Below, one piece after another: positions 1 to 4,939 of a stretch of DNA of 5,657 bases (positions are counted from its first letter, which is position 1; each line of letters starts with the position of its first letter). A program made the position numbers and the translations under genes. Origin of the DNA: an uncultured Collinsella sp. (lineage in GTDB: Bacteria > Actinomycetota > Coriobacteriia > Coriobacteriales > Coriobacteriaceae); the NCBI GenBank assembly GCA_958419975.1, contig CATZIG010000133.1, positions 1 through 5,657 of the forward strand. Direction: 5' to 3'. The notes beneath the pieces are model-generated. The model was not told the origin of the DNA. It made no database searches and saw only the letters and a program-made list of their open reading frames with translations.

Positions 1-290
1 TCCTATGTGATCTGGTGCTGTACGATGCGCTCAGGTTGCTGGGTTCGGACTGCGGCAAGGTGTTTGCTGCTGTTGCCACGGCGCTTGCCGGTTCTGCCGT
101 GGGCAGCGATGCTGCGCTCGCACAATGCGCTCCTTCTGTTGCTGCTATGGTGCGTGCGGCGCTTACCAGCAAGGCCCCCAATGCCCGTGCGTGCAAAAAG
201 CTCATGTTCGATTACGACGTCTTGAGGTTTGGGCGCCTGGGTGCCTGCAAACGCATGGCAGCGAACGCCCTGGGAAAGCGAGAAGTGTAG
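1..290 (+). CDS. C-terminal part of an upstream protein, function not recognised (start outside window)
   Basis: The reading frame is open from the left edge (first full codon at 3) to a TAG at 288-290, giving about 95 residues. I take it as real because its stop directly abuts the ATG of the next gene (TAGATG), the usual tight spacing of an actinobacterial operon. The visible part is rich in Ala, Leu and Cys, for example GSDCGKVFAAVATALAG, and ends with a basic stretch, LRFGRLGACKRMAANALGKREV split around Gly-Arg-Leu. I see no membrane-length hydrophobic segment and no motif I can name. Given the neighbour it may be the tail of another glycosyltransferase or polysaccharide-assembly protein, but that rests on context only. 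A GTG at 15 could formally start it, but no ribosome binding site precedes that codon, so the true start is probably upstream of the window. Confidence 0.6.
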   Translation, partial: LCDLVLYDALRLLGSDCGKVFAAVATALAGSAVGSDAALAQCAPSVAAMVRAALTSKAPNARACKKLMFDYDVLRFGRLGACKRMAANALGKREV

Positions 291-2777
291 ATGAGTATCA
301 AGCGTTTGGCACTTTGCCGCAGTCAGGGCCGTTTGTTTGTGCTGCTTCGTTTTGCCGGTCAGGATGTCGCCGCGCTTATTGAGCGGGAGGGTTCTCAAGC
401 GTTTGCCCACGCGACAACGAGCGGTTCTTGTGTGCCGTCGCTGGTGCTCCCGGTCGATCATGGCCGTGTGCTGGCGCTTTGTCCTTCCGTTTCCGATTAC
501 GAGCGCGAGCTCGCCGTCTTGGTGCTTCCGTTTTTGGATGGCTCGTCGATGGATGTCGTTTTTGCATCCGGTGGCAAAAGGTTGGGCTCCATTCGCCTCG
601 ATAGCCGCGTGGCCAAGCTGGAATCCAAGATTAACTACAAAGCAAAGCCTGCGCTGTGTGCGCTTATCCGCGATGCGCAGCGTGGCGAATGCTGCGGTCG
701 CTACGAGATCGATGCCATTCGCTATTTGCCGGCAGACGACGGCGCGGTGTGGCGCTTTGAGGTCAAGTGGGCGGGAGACCCCCAGTGCGCGCCTGAGCTC
801 CAGATCTTCGATACGCATATGAATGCCATCGATGCTACCGTGCATGTGTTTGAATCGCAGGTCGATGTGCCGCAGCAGAACGGATGCCACGTCAATAAAA
901 CGTATCTGAGCGTTGAGATGCCTCAGGTTATACGAGATTTTGTCGCGATTGCGAGCGATCCCACGGAGCAGATTCAGAGTGGTTTTTGCGCTATGGATGG
1001 TCGCCTGTACAACGGCATGGTCGACGACAGCTGGAACCGCATGAAGGACGCGCGTGCAGACGACGCAGCTTATCGACGTTGGTTTGAGCGACATCGCGCA
1101 AAGCCGGGCGATTTAGCGTGCCAGCGTGTCGCTTCGGTGGCTTTTGCCTATAGACCACTCGTGAGCATTGTGGTGCCGTGCTATAAGACTGATCGGGTCT
1201 ACCTGCGCGAGCTGCTGGACTCGGTGCTAGCCCAGAGCTATGACAACTGGGAATTGTTGCTTATGGACGCCTCGCCCGAATGGGATGCGGTGGCCAATCT
1301 TGCGGCTGCCGCCAATGACGAGCGCATCCGTCGCATCGAGCTTCCCGGCAACGGCGGCATTGTGGTCAACACCAACGCAGGTATCGAGCAAGCGACGGGC
1401 GACTACATCGCGTTCTTGGACCACGATGACATTCTGGAGCCGGACGCGTTATTCCAGTATGTTTCCGCGCTGAATAAGGCGGCCGAGGGCGAGCGCCCCC
1501 AGGTCCTGTTCTGCGACGAGGACATGTTCCAGAAAACGGGGGAGTGGGGCCAGCCGGTCTTTAAGACCAAACTCAACGTCGACCTGCTCTATAGCCATAA
1601 CTGCGTGACGCATTTCCTGATGGTGGAGAAGACGCTTATCGATCGTATCGGCACGTCCCCAGAAGACGTTGCGGGTGCCCAGGACTACGACCTGACGCTT
1701 CGCTGCCTTTCGGCGGACGCGCGGTTTGAGCATGTTGCGCACGTGCTGTATCACTGGCGCGTTCATCCGGGATCGACCGCCGACGGATCCGCCGACAGCA
1801 AACCGTATGCCATCGAGGCTGGGCGCCTGGCTCTGCAGCGCCACTTTGACTCGCTGGGCGTTCACGGAACGGTCGAGGAGACCGAGACGCCGTTTGTCTA
1901 CCGCATGCGCTATGCGCTGCCGGAGCCTGCGCCACTGGTGAGCATTGTGATTCCCACCAAGGACCATGTTGAGACGCTCGATGCTTGTGCGATGTCGATC
2001 GCCCAGAAGGCCACGTATGCCAACTACGAGATCGTCTTGGTGGAGAACAACAGCGAAGCCCCGGAGACGTTTGCGTATTACGAAACCCTGCCGGAGCGCG
2101 TGGTCGCGGCATCTGAGGGCAAAGGTAGCGCGCGCGTTGTGTACTGGCCGGGCGAGTTCAATTACTCCCAGATCATTAACTTTGGCGTGGAGCATGCCAA
2201 GGGCGACTATCTGCTGCTGCTCAACAACGATACCGAGGTCATAAGCCCCGACTTTATCGAAGAGATGATGGGTTATCTGCAGCGTCCCGATGCGGGCGTG
2301 GTGGGCGCCAAACTCTACTTTGCCGATCATCTGGTGCAGCATGCCGGCATTGTGGTTGGGGTGCGCGGCGCACTTGCCCATGCCAACCAGGACTTCTCGG
2401 CAAAGCGCGAGGGCTATCTTGCTCGTGCCGTACGACCGGGCAGCTTTAGCGCCGTAACAGGTGCCTGTCAGATGGTCCGACGCGACGTATTTGAGCGGGT
2501 CGGAGGCTACGACGAGGAATTCGCCGTCGGCTTCAACGACGCGGACTTTTGCCTTCGTGTGTGGGAGGCGGGCTACCGCACCATCTTTACGCCCTATGCC
2601 GAGCTGTATCACTACGAGTTCACCTCGCGCGGCAGGGAAGAGGCCAACGAGGAAAAGCTGCGCCGCTGGAAGCGCGAGCAGGCACTGTTCATGCGGCGCT
2701 GGCCTGAGTTCTTCCTCGATGGCGACCCGTGGTTGGGGCCAAACCTATCTGCCGAGAGTGAGTATTTCTCGGTCTAA
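291..2777 (+). CDS. Tandem GT-A family 2 glycosyltransferase (two catalytic modules), 828 aa
   Basis: This is probably a cytosolic, membrane-associated sugar transferase that elongates a cell-surface polysaccharide using nucleotide sugars. Residues 1-285 form a domain I cannot assign. A linker with YRRWF near 261 leads into module 1: PLVSIVVPCYK at 289-299, a DHDD acidic motif at 377-380 (the DXD position), QDYD at 464-467 (the catalytic ED position) and HWRVHPGS at 488-495. Module 2 starts with PLVSIVIP at 548. It has NNDTE at 645-649, FNDAD at 748-752 in the catalytic-base position, and YHYEFTSRG at 773-781, a common C-terminal signature of this family. No transmembrane helix is evident. 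The ATG at 291 follows the previous stop directly, with GAGAAG as a modest ribosome binding site 5 bases upstream. Both modules keep their acidic residues, so a bifunctional enzyme making two linkages is plausible; the sugars cannot be read from sequence. The GT2 assignment is firm and the polysaccharide role is inferred. Confidence 0.93.
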   Translation: MSIKRLALCRSQGRLFVLLRFAGQDVAALIEREGSQAFAHATTSGSCVPSLVLPVDHGRVLALCPSVSDYERELAVLVLPFLDGSSMDVVFASGGKRLGSIRLDSRVAKLESKINYKAKPALCALIRDAQRGECCGRYEIDAIRYLPADDGAVWRFEVKWAGDPQCAPELQIFDTHMNAIDATVHVFESQVDVPQQNGCHVNKTYLSVEMPQVIRDFVAIASDPTEQIQSGFCAMDGRLYNGMVDDSWNRMKDARADDAAYRRWFERHRAKPGDLACQRVASVAFAYRPLVSIVVPCYKTDRVYLRELLDSVLAQSYDNWELLLMDASPEWDAVANLAAAANDERIRRIELPGNGGIVVNTNAGIEQATGDYIAFLDHDDILEPDALFQYVSALNKAAEGERPQVLFCDEDMFQKTGEWGQPVFKTKLNVDLLYSHNCVTHFLMVEKTLIDRIGTSPEDVAGAQDYDLTLRCLSADARFEHVAHVLYHWRVHPGSTADGSADSKPYAIEAGRLALQRHFDSLGVHGTVEETETPFVYRMRYALPEPAPLVSIVIPTKDHVETLDACAMSIAQKATYANYEIVLVENNSEAPETFAYYETLPERVVAASEGKGSARVVYWPGEFNYSQIINFGVEHAKGDYLLLLNNDTEVISPDFIEEMMGYLQRPDAGVVGAKLYFADHLVQHAGIVVGVRGALAHANQDFSAKREGYLARAVRPGSFSAVTGACQMVRRDVFERVGGYDEEFAVGFNDADFCLRVWEAGYRTIFTPYAELYHYEFTSRGREEANEEKLRRWKREQALFMRRWPEFFLDGDPWLGPNLSAESEYFSV

Positions 2778-2882
2778 GGCAATGGGTTTAGGAAGTCCTG
2801 AACTTTCTTTCGCTATGAGCTTGGAAGAAAGCAATGGTGGACTACTAACTAAGTCATATTACGAAAGCTCGATACTTCCGCG

Positions 2883-2936
2883 ATAAGTTTATACAAGCTT
2901 ATACAGCTCGATATTATTCGATATAAGTAGATATCG
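2883..2936. promoter_or_regulatory. AT-rich array of ATA elements in 10-bp phase (candidate operator or promoter)
   Basis: ATA trinucleotides begin at 2891, 2901, 2911, 2921 and 2931, exactly 10 bases apart, with further less regular copies at 2872 and 2883. The first two belong to a direct repeat TTATACA (2889-2895, 2899-2905). The next two belong to TCGATAT (2908-2914, 2918-2924), and ATATCG at 2931-2936 is an inverted copy of the latter. CTTATA (2898-2903) and TATAAG (2922-2927) are also inverted to each other. Hand count for 2881-2940 is 19 G+C in 60, far below the flanks. Spacing of one helical turn fits repeated binding of a small regulator, or intrinsic bending. It lies just 5' of the ATPase remnant and may be what is left of that gene's control region. 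No clear -35/-10 pair could be fixed. Confidence 0.45.
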
Positions 2937-3535
2937 CACTTGCCTTTGCCGGCTTACCCGCCGGCGTTATGGATCTTATTAACGGCAAGGCGCTTACGTT
3001 CTTGCGTCGTGCCCTCTCCGAAGATCTGGCGCCTATCAACCAGGTGGAGGTAGCGCTCTCTATGGGCGATAGCTTTGTCGCGACTGGTTTGACCATAGAG
3101 GACGATCTTCTGTCGAGAGCCGCTAAGGCCACTAAGGGCTATGCCTATCTGGTGCAACTGGTCGGTTACTCCATTTGGCAACGCGCCAACTTGCATCGTG
3201 CCAAAAGTGCCATTGTGAGCGAGGGCGACGTCACCGAAGGCATTGCGCTGGCAGAGGCTCGTTTTCACGATGTTGTTCACGAGCCCGCGATTTCTGGACT
3301 TGGACTCAACGATATCAAATACCTTTTGGCCATGTGCGAGGATAAGCAGCAGTCCAAATCATCTGAGATTGCTAAACGCATGGGTAAAAAGACCAATGAG
3401 GTCAGCTCTATTAGGGCTAAGCTGCTTCAAAGAGAGGTTATTCAAGCTCCGCAGAGGGGCTACGTGCAGTTTGCCGTGCCGGACCTAGATATCTATCTGC
3501 GAGAGAACGCCGCGGAGATTCTCGAGCGGTTCTAA
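2927..3535 (+). pseudogene. C-terminal remnant of an AAA-family ATP-binding protein (N-terminal part missing)
   Basis: Family-like sequence starts at about 2930 as DIALAFAGLPAGVMDLINGK, continues through TFLRRALSE, the KATKGYAYLVQLVGYSIWQ segment, and a winged-helix-like tail (IAKRMGKKTNEVSSIRAKLL), and stops at TAA 3533-3535. This matches my recollection of the sensor/lid and C-terminal winged-helix parts of bacterial AAA_16-like ATPases of roughly 370-400 residues. The Walker A and Walker B regions, which should lie upstream, are absent. The frame is closed by TAA at 2924-2926, and the sequence before that is AT-rich and noncoding. The first in-frame ATG (2969, giving 188 residues) lies inside the conserved region and has no ribosome binding site, so translation is doubtful. 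GC is low (25 of 60 in 3361-3420). Without a P-loop it cannot be an ATPase. A short DNA-binding product from the winged-helix part is possible but unsupported. Confidence 0.72.
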
Positions 3536-4213
3536 ATCGAGGCATGAATAGCCGCCGGTTAACTGCCCTTGTCGACTTGGCTCGCGTCCCCCCAATCTAG
3601 TAGACTCTGAACCGTTGCTAGATTGGGGGGGGGGATTTTCCATGAAACGCTCCATGAAACGAGTTTCCGGGGCCGTTCGGATGCCGTGGCGCAGCAGGGA
3701 CTTGAGCTTCTCGGCGAACACCTGCTCTTTCGAGTTCGCAAGCAGGCAGACGCCCTCCTGCCGGTGTGCCACGTCGAACCACAGCTCGTCCTGCTCCATC
3801 GCAGCGCTCGCGTGGACCCCCAGGTCGAGCTTCGTGTCGAACGTGCTGCGCCCGTCGCTGACCTTGAGGTTGACGCGCCTGCCCTTGTAGTCCTGCTGCG
3901 ACAGCTCCTCTATCTCGCCGGCGATGCGGACGGTTACGCCGTCGCCGAGGTTCGAGAGGGCGGACACAAAGGAGCGAATGGAGGCGTCGTTCATCGGGTA
4001 CCGCACGAAGTCGAGGTCTATGTCCTGGGTTGCGCGGCGCCCGCTCCCCGACAGCGCGCACATCAGGACCCCTCCCTTGACCGTCACTCGGTCGCGCATG
4101 CTGGATGCCGCCAGCTTTGAGAGGATCACGTCCTGGCAGACGCGCGCGGTCGCGTTGAGGCAGGAGTAGCCCTCCTCGCGCTCGCAGCGCGCCCTCATCT
4201 CGTTCAGGTCCAT
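3485..4213 (-). CDS. abiEii: AbiEii-family nucleotidyltransferase toxin, C-terminally truncated and probably inactive
   Basis: This is the toxin half of a type IV abiE toxin-antitoxin system; the family comprises nucleotidyltransferase-fold proteins that act in phage abortive infection. The 242-residue frame starts at ATG 4213-4211 with a strong GGAGGAGGT (4228-4220) six bases upstream, and overlaps the abiEi stop as TGATG, implying coupled translation. Family features seen are VKGGVLM (45-51), RRATQDIDLDF (59-69, carrying the metal-binding D-x-D), QQDYKGRRV (106-114), KLDLGVHA (128-135) and LLANSKEQVFAEKLKSLLR (157-175). At that point the family normally continues with an R-(Y/F)-K-D-(V/I)-(Y/F)-D motif and a helical C-terminal portion. 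Here TRF (184-186) is followed by a repeated RFME and a Pro-rich low-complexity tail. From about residue 227 the tail is antisense to the ATPase remnant, so it is not native sequence. Only about 186 residues look genuine. I infer loss of function; a residual role in AbiE regulation cannot be excluded. Confidence 0.8.
   Translation of the reverse strand: MDLNEMRARCEREEGYSCLNATARVCQDVILSKLAASSMRDRVTVKGGVLMCALSGSGRRATQDIDLDFVRYPMNDASIRSFVSALSNLGDGVTVRIAGEIEELSQQDYKGRRVNLKVSDGRSTFDTKLDLGVHASAAMEQDELWFDVAHRQEGVCLLANSKEQVFAEKLKSLLRHGIRTAPETRFMERFMENPPPQSSNGSESTRLGGREPSRQGQLTGGYSCLDLEPLENLRGVLSQIDI
3588..3634. repeat. 13-bp perfect inverted repeat ending in a run of ten G
   Basis: CCCCCCAATCTAG at 3588-3600 is the exact reverse complement of CTAGATTGGGGGG at 3618-3630, separated by 17 bases. 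The right arm continues into a G10 tract (3625-3634). It lies between the convergent ends of the ATPase remnant and abiEii. It could be a weak bidirectional terminator, since TTTT follows at 3636 on the + strand, but there is no proper T-run on either strand. Alternatives are a small dispersed palindromic element or the ends of a lost insertion. Confidence 0.6.
3639..3661. repeat. Tandem 11-base repeat with 12-base period at the abiEii break point
   Basis: TCCATGAAACG occurs at 3639-3649 and again at 3651-3661 with one base between. Read in abiEii on the - strand it encodes the repeated RFME of residues 186-193. It sits exactly where the toxin stops resembling its family, so it may mark a slippage or end-joining scar. 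A related 14-mer lies in inverse orientation at 4817-4830 (12 of 14 bases match 3648-3661). Confidence 0.6.
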
Positions 4214-4755
4214 CAGAATACCTCCTCCATGGCGCGCTCGAGGTGTGCCTCGCCGTGCGGGATTGCCTCCGCGTAGTCCTGCAGCCTGTATATGTCCAGC
4301 CGCTCCGACCGCCTGCGGAACGAGGCGACGGCCTCCCGGTAGAGGTCGTAGGGCAGCTTGTTGCGCGAGCGCATGAGCTCGAGGAGCATGCGCTCGGGGT
4401 CGTAAGCGGCAAGCTCGGTCCCGTCCACCGAGACGGTCGACCTCCCGACGCCCAGCCATCCCTCCGGGATGAAGTGCTGGCGCACGGCGGCGTCGCGTAT
4501 CTTGGTCCCACCGCGCTTCGTGGCCAGGTCGATCTGGTCGGGGGGCGCGGTCACGAGCCCGTGGGCGTAGAGCGCGGTCTGCCCGGTCAGGATGCCCCCG
4601 GGGTAGCGCTTCGCGATCACGGCGAGGGCGTCCTCGTCCCGGTTGGTCGAGTACATCCCTCGGCCGACGGGGTGGAGCGTCCCTTCCGACACCGCCTTGC
4701 GAACGCGGTACCTGCTCCCGAGTTCAGCCAGCGCCTCCCGGTAGGTGATCACCAT
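4213..4755 (-). CDS. abiEi: AbiEi-family antitoxin / transcriptional autoregulator, 180 aa
   Basis: This is the antitoxin of the abiE type IV system. In characterised members it counteracts AbiEii without binding it, and represses its own operon through an N-terminal winged helix. Residues 1-50 fit that winged helix (ITYREALAELGSRYRVRKAV, then the wing GTLHPVGRGMYST). Then come ILTGQTALYAHGL (55-67), DQIDLATKRG (73-82) and the conserved C-terminal stretch YDPERMLLELMRSRNKLPYD (118-137). Length is close to the roughly 200 residues usual for the family, and it appears intact. I chose ATG 4755-4753 because the winged helix begins right there and GAGGGGAGGT (4769-4760) precedes it. An in-frame ATG at 4836-4834, also with a good ribosome binding site (GGAGG, 4848-4844), would give 207 residues but would put the palindrome at 4771-4820 inside the coding sequence. 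It overlaps abiEii by one base (TGATG). Confidence 0.85.
   Translation of the reverse strand: MVITYREALAELGSRYRVRKAVSEGTLHPVGRGMYSTNRDEDALAVIAKRYPGGILTGQTALYAHGLVTAPPDQIDLATKRGGTKIRDAAVRQHFIPEGWLGVGRSTVSVDGTELAAYDPERMLLELMRSRNKLPYDLYREAVASFRRRSERLDIYRLQDYAEAIPHGEAHLERAMEEVF
4220..4228 (-). promoter_or_regulatory. Ribosome binding site of abiEii
   Basis: GGAGGAGGT on the - strand lies six bases before ATG 4213-4211, inside the last codons of abiEi. It fixes the abiEii start and, with the TGATG overlap, points to translational coupling of the toxin to the antitoxin. Confidence 0.8.
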
Positions 4756-4759
4756 GCCG

Positions 4760-4769
4760 ACCTCCCCTC
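4760..4769 (-). promoter_or_regulatory. Ribosome binding site supporting the 180-aa abiEi start
   Basis: GAGGGGAGGT on the - strand lies four bases before ATG 4755-4753 and immediately downstream (in transcription direction) of the palindrome at 4771-4820. It is outside the palindrome, so the site stays accessible if the RNA folds. Confidence 0.7.
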
Positions 4770-4770
4770 G

Positions 4771-4820
4771 AAAGCCATATAAGCCTACATCTGATGACAA
4801 TTGTAGGCTTATATGGCTTT
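4771..4820. promoter_or_regulatory. 19-bp perfect inverted repeat upstream of abiEi, candidate AbiEi operator
   Basis: The arm AAAGCCATATAAGCCTACA (4771-4789) is matched without error by its reverse complement at 4802-4820, with a 12-base spacer. Arm-to-arm distance is 31 bp, about three helical turns, so two protein units would sit on one face of the DNA. Characterised AbiEi proteins repress by binding paired inverted repeats at their own promoter, so an operator is the simplest reading. The RNA could also form a 19-bp hairpin. The arm core CATATAAG offers a -10-like box, but no convincing -35 partner was found. Confidence 0.75.
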
Positions 4821-4839
4821 TCATGGAACGACTCATTGC

Positions 4840-4865
4840 GGCACCTCCCTCGCCATGACGGTGCC
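4840..4865. repeat. Short inverted repeat over the upstream abiEi ribosome binding site
   Basis: GGCACC at 4840-4845 and GGTGCC at 4860-4865 are perfect 6-base complements with a 14-base loop. On the - strand RNA the downstream arm takes in part of the GGAGGTG that would serve ATG 4836-4834, so folding might hide that start and favour the one at 4755. The stem is short and could be chance. The rest of 4837-4939, between the rhuM-fic stop and abiEi, shows no gene and no clear terminator. Confidence 0.3.
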
Positions 4866-4939
4866 TTACTTTGATGGCCCTTTCCTCGTTTGCATCTGCT
4901 ATATGAAGGAACGTCGATTCTGGTGCTCGGGCGAAGGCG

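Noticed and set aside
3..1094. Long - strand ORF (363 codons) opposite the left genes
   Set aside because: It is antisense to the upstream gene and the glycosyltransferase, lacks family motifs, and reflects codon bias of the + strand genes.
1449..2612. Long - strand ORF (387 codons) opposite the glycosyltransferase
   Set aside because: It lies entirely within the well-supported catalytic modules and has no recognisable motif.
2803..2831. CTTTCTT / AAGAAAG inverted repeat as a terminator for the glycosyltransferase operon
   Set aside because: The 7-bp stem is AT-rich, the loop is 15 bases and no T-run follows.
2782..2886. Small + strand ORF of 34 codons (MGLGSPELSF...) after the glycosyltransferase
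   Set aside because: It has only a weak AAGG upstream, no recognisable sequence, and lies in AT-rich noncoding DNA; its frame is just an extension of a frame overlapping the glycosyltransferase.
2948..2965. GCCGGC-TTACCC-GCCGGC hairpin
   Set aside because: It falls inside the conserved ATPase-like coding sequence and is explained by Ala-Gly codons.
3601..3634. ACTCTGAACCG resembles a tRNA-Gln anticodon region
   Set aside because: The flanking bases do not form an anticodon stem, and no acceptor stem or T-arm is present.
3618..4511. 297-codon - strand ORF overlapping abiE, and + strand ORFs at 3623-4120 and 4243-4782
   Set aside because: They are Arg/Pro/Ala-rich frames overlapping abiEi and abiEii, whose own frames carry clear family motifs.
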